Shown here piece after piece: positions 54,116 through 63,322 of a stretch of 64,000 bases of DNA. Origin of the DNA: JAMXLO01 sp963812505 (GTDB lineage: Bacteria; Pseudomonadota; Alphaproteobacteria; Acetobacterales; Acetobacteraceae); contig CAWEVM010000015.1 of the NCBI GenBank assembly GCA_963812505.1, positions 372,001-436,000 on the forward strand. Direction: 5' to 3'. The notes under the pieces were generated by a model. It had not been told where the DNA came from. It saw nothing but the letters and a program-made list of their open reading frames with translations, and searched no databases. The position numbers were made by a program, and so were the translations under genes. Numbering within the stretch: the stretch's first letter is position 1; each line of letters starts with the position of its first letter.

Positions 54116-55069
54116 TCAGGCGAAGTGACAGGCAACGTGGTGATCGCCAAGCTCACGCAACGCCGGCCGCTCCTCGCGGCACCTTTCGGCGGCCATCGGA
54201 CAGCGCGGGTGAAAGGCACAGCCGGATGGCAGATCGCGCAGCAAAGGTGCGAGGCCTGGAATACCTTGCATCATTCCCTTGCGTTCCAGCGACGGGAGAC
54301 TGGCGATCAGCATCTGTGTATAAGGATGCTTAGGCGCCGTAATGATCTCGCCGATCGGCGCGATCTCCACCAGACGGCCGGCATACATCACGCCAAGCCG
54401 GTCAACGAACTGCGCCATCAACCCCATGTCGTGGCCGACCAGCACCACCGCCGCACCAAGTTCCTGCTGCACACGACCAAGCGTCGCCATCACCTGACGC
54501 TGCACGACCACGTCCAGCGCGCTCGTCGGTTCATCGGCAATGATCACCTTCGGGCGCAGGCAGATCGCGATGGCGATGCAGGCCCGCTGCTTCATGCCAC
54601 CGGAGAGTTCGTGCGGGTACATCTCCGCGACCTCCGGCCGCAACCCTACCTGCCCAAGCAAATCGCGCACCCGCGCGGTAAGGTCGCGCTGCGTGAGTGC
54701 CATGCCGTGATCGCCCAGCGCATCGGCGATCTGCGCACGGATGCGCAGCACCGGATTGAGTGCATTCATCGAACCTTGCGGTACCAGCGCGATACCGGCC
54801 AGGCGCAAACGGCGCATGGCATCATCCGAAAGCGCGGACAGCTTCTGACCGTCCAGCCAGACCTCACCGCCATCGATGCGTCCCGGCGGGCGGATCAGCC
54901 TGAGGATGGCGAGGGCCATGGTCGATTTGCCCGAACCTGACTCGCCCGCCAGGCCAAACCGCTCTCGCGGACGCAGACTGAATGAAACCTCGTCCACCGC
55001 GCGCACAGCGCCACGCGGATGGTCATACGAAACACGCAGTCCATCGACGTGCAGCAGAGCTGCGTTCAT
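54116..55069 (-). CDS. Peptide/nickel-type ABC transporter ATP-binding protein (DppD-like)
   Basis: A 317-aa ATPase partner. Walker A GESGSGKSTMAL near residue 43, ALVPQGSMNALNPVLRI Q-loop, signature LSGGMKQRACIAIAI, Walker B VIIADEPTSALD, switch VGHDMGLMAQ, and C-terminal APKHPYTQMLIASLPSL with a CAFHPRCPMAAERC cluster. ATG 55069 overlaps the permease stop by 4 bp. Confidence 0.94.
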   Translation of the reverse strand: MNAALLHVDGLRVSYDHPRGAVRAVDEVSFSLRPRERFGLAGESGSGKSTMALAILRLIRPPGRIDGGEVWLDGQKLSALSDDAMRRLRLAGIALVPQGSMNALNPVLRIRAQIADALGDHGMALTQRDLTARVRDLLGQVGLRPEVAEMYPHELSGGMKQRACIAIAICLRPKVIIADEPTSALDVVVQRQVMATLGRVQQELGAAVVLVGHDMGLMAQFVDRLGVMYAGRLVEIAPIGEIITAPKHPYTQMLIASLPSLERKGMMQGIPGLAPLLRDLPSGCAFHPRCPMAAERCREERPALRELGDHHVACHFA

Positions 55070-55905
55070 GCCGATTGCCGCAGGCGTGGATTGGCGATTT
55101 CGTCCAGACCGACGGTCAGGAAAAACAAGCCGAGAAACACAATCAGTATGATCACGATCGGCGCGACCCACCACCACCACCACCCGTTCAGGATGGCGGC
55201 GTTGAAGTTGATCCAGTACAGCGTCATGCCCAGCGTCGGCGATTCCAACGGCCCGAGTCCCAGCACCTCCAGACCAATGGAAGCCAGAATCGCGGCGGAC
55301 ACCGCGCTGACCAATGTCGCGGCAAGATAGGGCAGCAGGTTCGGCATCATCTCGCGCAGTATGATCTCCGGCCCGCCCATGCCGTTCAGCCGCGCCACCT
55401 CGACATAGCCACGCTCGCGCAGCGTAAGAACCTGAGCGCGGATCGTCCGCGTGGGATTTAGCCACGCGAGCGAGGCAACGATGATCGCCATCTCATTCAC
55501 GGTCAGCCCGCCGCGCACCGATACCGCGATGACAATCAGCACCAGCAGGCCAGGCACGGTCAGGCCGATATCGGCGATGCCGCGTATCACCGTATCCGTC
55601 ATGCCGCGATAATACCCCGCGACGAAGGCCAGCACGGTGCCGATCCCGACACCGAGAAATCCAGCAATAAAGCCGATCTTCAGCGTGAGCGGTGTCCCCG
55701 CGACCATCGCTGCCAACAGGTCGCGTCCCTGACGGTCAGTGCCGAACGGATGCTCCCACGACGGCGGCTGCAGCGCACGCACCGACAGCGGCCGCGCGAG
55801 GTCCGTATCCACAGTAAGATTGCCGATCACAATGAACAGCGCCAGCACCGTCAGCAACGCAACGCCAACAACCAACGACGGATTGCGCCGCAAATAGCGG
55901 AACAT
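55066..55905 (-). CDS. Peptide-type ABC transporter permease (DppC-like)
   Basis: A 279-aa permease: one N-terminal TM, HPFGTDRQGRDLLAAMVAGT (the DppC/OppC signature), then GIADIGLTVPGLLVLIVIA and the EAA-loop RERGYVEVARLNGMGGPEII. ATG 55905 is preferred; upstream codons in the same frame pass through GC-rich repeat copy 5. A run of five Trp (GWWWWWVAP) near residue 240 is unusual, but such Trp-rich loops do occur here in the family. Confidence 0.93.
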   Translation of the reverse strand: MFRYLRRNPSLVVGVALLTVLALFIVIGNLTVDTDLARPLSVRALQPPSWEHPFGTDRQGRDLLAAMVAGTPLTLKIGFIAGFLGVGIGTVLAFVAGYYRGMTDTVIRGIADIGLTVPGLLVLIVIAVSVRGGLTVNEMAIIVASLAWLNPTRTIRAQVLTLRERGYVEVARLNGMGGPEIILREMMPNLLPYLAATLVSAVSAAILASIGLEVLGLGPLESPTLGMTLYWINFNAAILNGWWWWWVAPIVIILIVFLGLFFLTVGLDEIANPRLRQSA

Positions 55906-55912
55906 CACAAGT

Positions 55913-55955
55913 GCCTCCCCCTCCTCTCGCGGGAGGGGGACGGGGGGAGGGGGCG
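55913..55955. repeat. GC-rich palindromic repeat, copy 5
   Basis: CCTCCCCCTCCTCTCGCGGG, then AGGGGGACGGGGGGAGGGGG CG. Sits inside the peptide-transporter operon between the two permease genes. Confidence 0.8.
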
Positions 55956-55984
55956 AAACCAACGCCCCAAGCCCACCCGCGCCA

Positions 55985-56992
55985 TCAATCACCCCGCCGA
56001 TAAGAAATCCGCGGGTCCAGCCACGGATAAACCACGTCCAAAATCAACGTCGCCAGCCCCAGCGCCACGATCACAGTGAACACAATCCCCTGGATCAGAA
56101 AGAAGTCGTTCTCCTGTATTGCCTGGAACAGCAGCGCCCCGATACCGGGATACCCAAAGATAACCTCCACCAGCACCGCTCCCGACAGAATCTGTCCCAA
56201 CGCCAATGCCAGCGCAGTCGTCTGCGGCAGGATCGCGTTGCGCACGCAGTACCGCAGAAAGATCGTCGAACTTCTAAGTCCCTTCGCGTCGGCAAAGGTC
56301 ACGTAATCCTCGCCCATCGTCGTGACCATCATCCCGCGCATCCCCAGCGCCCAGCCACCCGTCGCCACCAGCACGATCGACAAGGCCGGCAGCAGCGCGT
56401 GTGACACCACATCCCACACGAATCCCAGCGACAGCGTCGGGCTCACGCCCGCACTGTAGCCGCCGAATATCGGCAGCAGCGGAACCTGGAACGCCAGAAG
56501 GTACATCAGGATCAAGCCAAGCAGGAAGAACGGAATGGCATGCAGCGCCCATAACGGCGGCATCAGCCAGCGCATCCAGCGTGGCGCCCCCGGCCATGCG
56601 AGCAGCGCGCCCAGCAGAGTGCCGATACCAAACGACAGCAGCGTTGTGGTGCCGAGGAGTCCCACCGTCCACGGCACCGCCTCGCCGACCATCTCGCGCA
56701 CCGTGCGCGGATAATTGGCGATCGAATAGTTGAAATCGAGCCGCGCCGTCGCGCGCAGATAGGTCAGATATTGCTGCCATAGCGGCTTATCGAGACCGAA
56801 GCGCTGATCGTACTCCTTCACCATGTCCTCGAGACCGGCATGCACATAGCCGCCAAGCTGCGCCGACTGCAGCAGCTTGGTGCGCACCGGGTCCTGCCCC
56901 GACAGCTTGGGCAAAAAGAAGTTCAGCGACGCCGCCAGCCAGACGATCAGCAGAAAGACGCCGAACCGACGCGCAATGTAGGCAAGCTGCAT
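55985..56992 (-). CDS. Peptide-type ABC transporter permease (DppB-like)
   Basis: A 335-aa permease. AYIARRFGVFLLIVWLAASL at the N-terminus (the OppB/DppB opening), FGLDKPLWQQYLTYL, the EAA loop DYVTFADAKGLRSSTIFLRY, and GAVLVEVIFGYPGIGALLFQ near residue 275. Starts 4 bp after the binding-protein stop. Forms the channel with the DppC-like subunit. Confidence 0.94.
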   Translation of the reverse strand: MQLAYIARRFGVFLLIVWLAASLNFFLPKLSGQDPVRTKLLQSAQLGGYVHAGLEDMVKEYDQRFGLDKPLWQQYLTYLRATARLDFNYSIANYPRTVREMVGEAVPWTVGLLGTTTLLSFGIGTLLGALLAWPGAPRWMRWLMPPLWALHAIPFFLLGLILMYLLAFQVPLLPIFGGYSAGVSPTLSLGFVWDVVSHALLPALSIVLVATGGWALGMRGMMVTTMGEDYVTFADAKGLRSSTIFLRYCVRNAILPQTTALALALGQILSGAVLVEVIFGYPGIGALLFQAIQENDFFLIQGIVFTVIVALGLATLILDVVYPWLDPRISYRRGD

Positions 56993-56996
56993 TGCG

Positions 56997-58743
56997 TCAG
57001 GCCGGCTGCAGGTTCCACAGCACGATCGGATAAGTCAGGTGCCATGACGCGCCGTTGACATAGTCGTTGTCCGCGGTAGGCCAGTTCTTCCAGTAGGTGG
57101 TGTTCATCGGAATGCGGTGGAAGTTCTGCACCAACTGGATGTCCGGCAGCTCCGGCAGCCAGATCTCCATCGCACGATGGAACAGCTCGATCATCTTCGG
57201 CTTGTTGTTCGGATCAGTGACATACATCTCGTCGGTGATCTTGTCGAACTCGGCGTTCTTCCATCGGGCAAAATTCACCAGGTGCGCGCCGGGCACCGCG
57301 ACACTGCGTCCCTGATACAGGCGCAATGTCGAATATGGCTCGGTGATGGAGCCGCCATGACCGTAGATCGACCCGACGAACTGGCCCTTCTGGAACCGGT
57401 CGTCGAAATCGGGCGGCATGCTCATGCTCGCCTCGATGCCATGGCGTCGGAGCATCTCCGACAGCACCGGCCCGATCGCCGGCCCGGCAGCGCCAAAGCC
57501 GATGATATCCAACGTGAGCTTCTTGCCCTGCGCATCAACCCAGACGCCACCGTCCTTCTTGAACCCCTTGCCCGACAGCAGCGCGTCGCCCTTCTTCGGA
57601 TCGAATGCCAGCGTGTCGTACTTGGCCAACAGGTCTTTCACCGCATCGAAGTACGGCTGCAACGGCGGGTAAGGCGGCATCGGCAGCGACGACACCTGCG
57701 ACGCACCCAGATACCCCACATCGATCAACTGCTGTCGGTCGACGTAATGCGACACCGCCCACCGCACGTCCTTGTCGTCGTACGGCTTGACCTCGTTGTT
57801 GACGTAAAGCGAGATCGGCCACCAATCGACGTAACCATACGGAGGCTTCTGGCCGGTATGTGTGATGAGCTTCGGATTGCCACGGAACAGCGTCGGAAAT
57901 GTCGCCGGCTGCATGCCGGTCGCCGCATCCAACTGGTTGGTGATCAGCGCCTGCGCCGTTGCCTGTTCGCCCGCATATGGCAACCAGATCGTACGCTCGA
58001 TCGCCGGCAGCGGCGCCAGCCCCGCCTTCACCGCCCACCACTCAGGGCGTCGGTCGAACACCTTCTGTTGCAGTGAGGCCTCTGCCACCTTCCACGGCCC
58101 CGTACTCACTGGCCAGCCCTTGGCGATGTCGAAGTGTTTGAACGTCGTCCAGTCCTGACCAGCGAAGATGTGCTTCGGCACGATATAGACGCCGATGTCG
58201 TACTTGTAGGTCACGAAGAAGAAGAACCGCGGCGCGGGCACCACGAAATCGACCACGACCGTGTTGGCGTCGGTCGCCTTCGCCTCCTTCATCACCTGCT
58301 GCACATCGACGCCCCATTTCACCTTGGGGCCCAGATCGCGCAAACTGTTCAGCGTGAACGCCACGTCCTCGGCTGAGAACGGCGTGCCGTCCGACCACGA
58401 AATCCCCGGGCGCGTCTTGATGGTGAGCTGCTTGAAGTCTGGCGTGTACTGGTAGCTTTCCGCCAGCCACATATAGGTCTTGTCGGCGAACGCACTGTAA
58501 TAGGCCAGCGGTTCATAGATAATATTAGGGCCGTTCTGGTGGTTCGAACCGATCGAGTAAGGATTCCACAATTCAAAATCCACCCAGCGCCCTTCGCGCC
58601 CACCCCACACCAGGGTCATCGTCCGATTGCGTGGTGGAGCGGCCTGCTGCGCCGTCGCCAGGCCAATCGGCGTCAGCGCGGTAACCGCCGCCGCAGCCGC
58701 CGCTTTGAAGACAGTACCGACGGCCTGTGCTCAGGGTGGACAT
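56997..58743 (-). CDS. Peptide-type ABC transporter substrate-binding protein, apparent frameshift in the signal peptide
   Basis: A periplasmic SBP_bac_5 protein of about 581 aa. From ATG 58743 (after GGAGGAAA) the frame reads MSTLSTGRR; the other frame continues TVFKAAAAAAVTALTPIGLA TAQQ and then the mature protein (LTIKTRPGISWSDGTPFSAE near residue 115). Removing one G from CGGTACT (58713-58719) fuses them into a classic Tat signal, GRRTVFKAAAAAA. Without the fix, a shorter form from 58619 would lack any signal. The mature domain is intact: ISWSDGTPFSAEDVAFTLNS is the family hallmark. An FNR/FixK-type site lies upstream. Ligand unknown. Confidence 0.9.
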
Positions 58744-58796
58744 TGTCTGTTTCCTCCAATCCGTGCATGCACGGTGGCGCGGACTATGCACACGCC

Positions 58797-58810
58797 TTGA
58801 CCCGGATCAA
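58797..58810. promoter_or_regulatory. FNR/FixK-type binding site (TTGACCCGGATCAA)
   Basis: Nine of ten consensus positions of TTGAT-N4-ATCAA. Its centre is 60.5 bp upstream of the ABC binding-protein start at 58743, the same distance as the site upstream of the 64-aa gene. Confidence 0.55.
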
Positions 58811-58860
58811 GGGAAACCCCGTGTCAATCCCTCACTCGAACCCGGAGATTGCCACGGAGC

Positions 58861-59256
58861 TCACGCCGACTTCCGTTGCCGCTTGAGCCGATCCCGTGCC
58901 GCGTCGGCGAGAAAGCGTGAGCGATTGGCTGAAACTCGGTCAATCGACTGCACAATATCCTCCGGCAGGCTCACATTGATGCGCACAGCCCGCCTCGATT
59001 TTTCCGGTAGATCGACCAGAAAGGCAATCGCGTCGCGGCTCAGCGGATCAGCCATGATCGCGTCCATCGAAGAGGGCGGTGGTATCGGCTCGTCGTCTTC
59101 GCGCATGCCGTCCACATGAAAGGCCAACGCCTCGCCCGCCATGCGACGTGCCTCCTCCAGGGTACGGCCAGCCGTGATACAGCCAGGAAAGTCCGGAAAG
59201 TCCACGCCGTAGTCGCTGCCCGGTTGCTTGCGCAGCAATGCGATGTACGCGGTCAT
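58861..59256 (-). CDS. hicB: HicB family antitoxin
   Basis: A 131-aa antitoxin. The N-terminal degenerate RNase-H-like domain has YGVDFPDFPGCITAGRTLEEARRMAGEALAFH; the C-terminal part (RINVSLPEDIVQSIDRVSAN) is a ribbon-helix-helix/HTH DNA-binding tail for autoregulation. It starts 4 bp after the hicA stop. Normal length for the long HicB form. Confidence 0.93.
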   Translation of the reverse strand: MTAYIALLRKQPGSDYGVDFPDFPGCITAGRTLEEARRMAGEALAFHVDGMREDDEPIPPPSSMDAIMADPLSRDAIAFLVDLPEKSRRAVRINVSLPEDIVQSIDRVSANRSRFLADAARDRLKRQRKSA

Positions 59257-59260
59257 GACA

Positions 59261-59449
59261 TTACCTCAGCTTAACGCCCGCCTGCCGTTCGATGCTCCGC
59301 AACGTGCCGATCGGTACGTCTCGCTTGGGATGCGGCACGGTCACCCGGCCTGGGCGCACAGGATGAGTGAACTGCCAGTGACTGCCTCGCCTCGCCACGT
59401 GCACCCAACCCGCCCGCTCGATCATCCGGATGACGTCGCGGGTATTCAC
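59261..59449 (-). CDS. hicA: HicA family mRNA interferase toxin
   Basis: A 62-aa toxin of the double-stranded RNA-binding-like fold that cleaves mRNA. VIRMIERAGWVHVARRGSHW with the catalytic His in GSHWQF, and VTVPHPKRDVPIGTLRSIER at the end, are diagnostic. Start GTG 59449 gives the normal length; an open extension upstream is not family-like. Toxin first, antitoxin second, as usual for hicAB. Both reading frames are intact. Confidence 0.93.
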   Translation of the reverse strand: MNTRDVIRMIERAGWVHVARRGSHWQFTHPVRPGRVTVPHPKRDVPIGTLRSIERQAGVKLR

Positions 59450-59525
59450 ACCCAATAGATATACGGACTTCAGCTTCGTGTGTAAAGAGGTGTGTATAAA
59501 TAAGCCGTCGAAGCAGCCTCGCCCT

Positions 59526-61397
59526 TCAGAACCCGAACATGTGGTCCAGCGAGAAGCCGCCGGCATCGTCCATCAGACCGTGGTAGCCAAACAGCCGGCA
59601 CGTCGTGTCCCGCACTAATACATAGCCTTCCGGCCCCGCCTGGCGCAGCGCCGCTTCGCCGAATGCGACATGCGGCCAGACCATCGTCGAGCCTGAACAT
59701 GCAATCGCCGCACACTGCTCCGCGATCACCTCGCCCGCGCCGTCATGCAGCAGCAGCGTGGTCGCCGAATGCCCGTGCCAGGGCGCAGATGCCGGATAGA
59801 TCAGCACAGCGAAGCTGCGGCGCCGCGTATCGCCCAGCTTCAGGAACAACCGCGTGGTCAGCCCGGGCGGCGGCCCGTTATACGACTGCGGCTCACCGCG
59901 ATACGTCATGATCGTGTTGAAGATGTGCCCGCCAAAACTCAACTCAGCGGCGTGGCCGGACTGCCGATCCTCATAGCGGAACAGCGCATGCAACCAACCG
60001 TCCGCTTCGCCCCCGTCGCGAAAATCGTAAACCAGCTCTGCGTGTCCCCTCGCCACGTCATCGACTTCCAGCGCCACATCGTGATCGCGCGGCAGACAGC
60101 CGAGGAACCGCTCCGCCACCTTCCTCCCCGTCTCATCAAACACATCGAGCCGCAGCGGCAAAGTCTTCTGTGACACCGCCATGGGTGTCGGCTGGACAAT
60201 GCTGCGGAACCGCTCGCGCGGCAGCACAGGGAACGGCAGCAGATAGCCGCGCCCCAACTGGGCCGGAAGCCGAGCGATAGTCACATCCGGCCTCAGGTCA
60301 CTGCGCTCGACATTGACATGCGCGATGCGAACGCGCTCGCCGCGCGTCACCTCATAGCGTGGCCGCACCACATGCCGCCCGGCACGCACCTCGATCTGCG
60401 ACGGCCACCGTACCTCCGGCAGCACATGCGCGACATCGACAGCGACCGTGGCGAATGGGCCCACCTCCTGCGTCACAGCGACCGGCCGCTCCGCGCCCAT
60501 GCGATCCAGCGCAACGGCCCCAGGCGGGATCGATGTCGCGTGACTGTTCTGCAGCCACAAAACCACCCTCTCGTCGTCGCGTGGCGCCGGCAATCCGGCA
60601 TAGCGATCCGACGGCCACGCGTTGGCATCATGCGTGCACGACAGGCTGGCGCCGTTGTCGCCCGCATACGTATCGAGCGCGTATTTCACCACGTCATGCC
60701 CGGTCGCGCCGATCGCGTGCACGAACAATTGGCCGGTGAAGGACGGCAGGTCGAAGCGTTCGCGCACCGTGCGGCTGTCAATCGAAAACCCGCCAGGTCC
60801 CGCCAGCACTTCCTTCTGCCACGTCGCCAGCACGCCGCCGGCCGCATCGAACAGCCGCAGCCACAGACGCATTGCACCGCCGCCATAACCAGACCAGTAG
60901 TTCGCCGACACCAGTCGTGTGGAAAGCCCATCGGCGTCGCGGAAAAAGACAAAATTCGTCGCGAAGTTCAGCTTGTCGAGATAACGCGCGCGATTGGTCA
61001 GCAGCGCATCGGGCAGCTTCATCGCATCCAGCGTGATCACCTCCGCCCCGTCCGGCAGCAGATGCGTCATGCGTGCGGCGGTCCGCCCCGCATCGAACGC
61101 GGCGATCAGCACGACGCGCGCACCACTCTCCGGCAGATCGGTCAGTGCTCGCGCGACATGGCCCGCGCGCTCCTCGCCCACCGCGGCCACGTCATGAACA
61201 AATAGCCCGGCTAGCGGCGGCGCCTGCGGATACAGTGCGAACAATGCGGTGGCGATGCCTTCGGGATCGTACACCGCCACCGGCCCGGCAAGACCCGCAT
61301 AAAGTCGCGCTATCGCCTCGGCAGCCAACGGATGCGCCAATGCCTTGTACAGCACGTTGCCGCCGACGCGGTTGTCGAACGTTTGGATGTTCAGCAT
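59526..61397 (-). CDS. Large conserved-looking protein of unknown function
   Basis: A 623-aa soluble protein with no signal peptide and no family I recognise. The start MLNIQTFDNRVGGNVLYKAL, an Ala/Leu-rich Rossmann-like first 150 aa (VAVYDPEGIATALFALY; ARVVLIAAFDAG), then a beta-rich remainder (YWSGYGGGAMRLWLRLFD; DTYAGDNGASLSCTHDANAW; MVWPHVAFGEAALRQAGP). Its start overlaps the end of the ELM1-like gene by 7 bp, so they are co-transcribed; a role with that putative glycosyltransferase-like protein is inferred. Confidence 0.75.
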   Translation of the reverse strand: MLNIQTFDNRVGGNVLYKALAHPLAAEAIARLYAGLAGPVAVYDPEGIATALFALYPQAPPLAGLFVHDVAAVGEERAGHVARALTDLPESGARVVLIAAFDAGRTAARMTHLLPDGAEVITLDAMKLPDALLTNRARYLDKLNFATNFVFFRDADGLSTRLVSANYWSGYGGGAMRLWLRLFDAAGGVLATWQKEVLAGPGGFSIDSRTVRERFDLPSFTGQLFVHAIGATGHDVVKYALDTYAGDNGASLSCTHDANAWPSDRYAGLPAPRDDERVVLWLQNSHATSIPPGAVALDRMGAERPVAVTQEVGPFATVAVDVAHVLPEVRWPSQIEVRAGRHVVRPRYEVTRGERVRIAHVNVERSDLRPDVTIARLPAQLGRGYLLPFPVLPRERFRSIVQPTPMAVSQKTLPLRLDVFDETGRKVAERFLGCLPRDHDVALEVDDVARGHAELVYDFRDGGEADGWLHALFRYEDRQSGHAAELSFGGHIFNTIMTYRGEPQSYNGPPPGLTTRLFLKLGDTRRRSFAVLIYPASAPWHGHSATTLLLHDGAGEVIAEQCAAIACSGSTMVWPHVAFGEAALRQAGPEGYVLVRDTTCRLFGYHGLMDDAGGFSLDHMFGF

Positions 61398-62350
61398 GGA
61401 GCGTCCGGATGCGACAGGCCGAGCCGGCGGCACATCTCCGCGGCGGCCTCCGCCGTGTCATCGAGCGGCGTCACCGGCCACAATTCCAGCCGTCCGTTGA
61501 ATTCGCGCACCCGGCCGTCGCGCAGCAGCCCCTCGGTGAACAGGGCGTTGCGGCGTGACCGTCCGGGCAGTCGCGCCAGCATCACCGGCGCCGTCGTCGC
61601 CACCGCCTCGGAGACCATGGACACGCTGTCCACCGTGACCACGATCGCGTCGGCCAGCGCCAGCATCCCAAAATACGGATTGTCGCCGCTGCCATCCCAG
61701 ACGTGCCCGCCGAGTGGTGCCAGGGTCTCGGCCATCACGCGCGTCACCGCCGCATCGGTGCGGCGCGAGGGGGTGACCGCGACGCCGACACCGTCATCCC
61801 GCATCATCGCCGCAAGCTGACGGGCGAGTTCCGTGCCGACCGCCGCGTCCAGCCTGAACCGGCCGTTGCTGCCGCCGATCAGGACCGCGACCAGCGGCCG
61901 CTTCAGGTGCGCCAGCCGTGGCTGCCACGCCGCCGCTGCGGCGGCAAGGCGCGCAGGCGTGACCCGATGCAGCGCGGTCCGCGTCACCACGACGTTCGGC
62001 CCCGTCAACTCGTCGTGCCGGTTCACCACGACCAGGTCGAAGCGGCGCGGATCCATGCGCGGATGCTGCACCTGCACCACCGGCCGGTCGTCTCGGCGCA
62101 ACGCCGCGCCGACCGCCGCTGCCAGCCCACCGCAGCCTATCACAAGCTCCGGCAACGGCGCCCGCACCGCATCCGGCACTGCGGCCAGGGGCGAGGGCCA
62201 AAGCGATGCGGTCACCCACTTCCATGGAGCGCGCGGTGCCAGTACGCGCATTTCCGGCTCCAGCCCGGCCGCCTCGGCCAGTCCCAACGCCTGCGCCTGC
62301 AGCCCGGCATAGCCTTCGCTCAGAATCCACGACGTTGCGGTGGCCGACAT
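61391..62350 (-). CDS. Mitochondrial fission ELM1-like protein (DUF1022)
   Basis: A 319-aa protein of the ELM1 / DUF1022 family, predicted GT-B-like. SWILSEGYAGLQAQALGLAE at the N-terminus, VIGCGGLAAAVGAALRR, VQVQHPRMDPRRFDLVVVNRHDELTGPNV near residue 90, LIGGSNGRFRL near residue 155 and ALADAIVVTVDSVSMVSEA near residue 235 are the conserved blocks. In bacteria it is often with envelope genes. Start ATG 62350, 75 bp from the divergent deacetylase start. Confidence 0.9.
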   Translation of the reverse strand: MSATATSWILSEGYAGLQAQALGLAEAAGLEPEMRVLAPRAPWKWVTASLWPSPLAAVPDAVRAPLPELVIGCGGLAAAVGAALRRDDRPVVQVQHPRMDPRRFDLVVVNRHDELTGPNVVVTRTALHRVTPARLAAAAAAWQPRLAHLKRPLVAVLIGGSNGRFRLDAAVGTELARQLAAMMRDDGVGVAVTPSRRTDAAVTRVMAETLAPLGGHVWDGSGDNPYFGMLALADAIVVTVDSVSMVSEAVATTAPVMLARLPGRSRRNALFTEGLLRDGRVREFNGRLELWPVTPLDDTAEAAAEMCRRLGLSHPDAPC

Positions 62351-62425
62351 GCGCGGCTTTTCGGCGCGTATCACGAGCCAGTCAACCAGTGGCCAGCGGG
62401 CACCGATCAGGGCAATCTGGCCGCC

Positions 62426-63322
62426 ATGCAACGGGACCTGATCGGCTATGGCGCCAACCCACCCGACCCGAATTGGCCGGGCGGCGCGCGGCTCGCGCTG
62501 AACTTCGTGCTGAACTACGAGGAAGGCTCGGAACCTTCGGTACCCGACGGCGATCCCGCCTCGGAATGGGGCCTAACTGAGAACGGCATGCTGAACCCCG
62601 GCGTGACGGGCCGCGATCTCGCCGCAGAGGGCATGTTTGCCTACGGCAGCCGCGTCGCCTTCTGGCGCGTCATGCGCCTGTTCGCCGAACGCAACATCCC
62701 GCTCACCGTCTTCGGCTGCGCCCTGGCGCTGGAACGCCATCCTCCCGCCGCGGCTGCCATCCGTGCCGCCGGCCACGACATCTGCTGCCACGGCTGGCGC
62801 TGGGAAAAGCACTATGAACTGTCGGAACCCGAGGAGCGCGAGCGCATTCGCCGCGCCGTCGCCTCGCTGCAACAGACCATGGGCGAGCGTCCGCTCGGCT
62901 GGTACTGCCGCTATGGACCCAGCCTGAACACCCGCAACCTTCTGGTCGAAGAAGGCGGGTTTCTCTATGATTCAGATGCTTATGATGACGAATTGCCGTA
63001 TTGGGTGACCGTCGAGGGCAGGCCCCATCTGGTCATCCCCTACACCCTCTCCACCAACGACTCGAAATTCGGCCGCGGCACCTTCGCGACCGGCGACGAC
63101 TTCTTCATCTATTGCCGCGACGCTTTCGACTTCCTGTATCGCGAGGGCGCCACCCAGCCGCGCATGCTTTCCATCGGCCTGCATATGCGGATCATCGGGC
63201 ATCCCGCCCGCGCCGGCGGCCTGGAGCGGCTGCTCGATCATGTGAGCCGGTTCTCCGGCGTCTGGATCACACGTCGCATCGACATCGCCCGCCACTGGGC
63301 CGCCACTCATCCCCCAGCGTGA
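62426..63322 (+). CDS. Polysaccharide deacetylase family protein (PuuE/allantoinase-like)
   Basis: A 298-aa NodB-homology (CE4-like) hydrolase. ARLALNFVLNYEEGSEPSV near residue 22 (Asn where classical CE4 has the catalytic Asp), LTVFGCALALERHPPAAAA, GHDICCHGWRW near residue 117 with the metal-site His, GWYCRYGPSLNTRNLL and SIGLHMRIIGHPARAG near residue 250. This pattern fits the PuuE-type / cyclase-like deacetylases acting on purine or sugar amides. Start ATG 62426. The stop overlaps the next ATG. Confidence 0.88.
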   Translation: MQRDLIGYGANPPDPNWPGGARLALNFVLNYEEGSEPSVPDGDPASEWGLTENGMLNPGVTGRDLAAEGMFAYGSRVAFWRVMRLFAERNIPLTVFGCALALERHPPAAAAIRAAGHDICCHGWRWEKHYELSEPEERERIRRAVASLQQTMGERPLGWYCRYGPSLNTRNLLVEEGGFLYDSDAYDDELPYWVTVEGRPHLVIPYTLSTNDSKFGRGTFATGDDFFIYCRDAFDFLYREGATQPRMLSIGLHMRIIGHPARAGGLERLLDHVSRFSGVWITRRIDIARHWAATHPPA

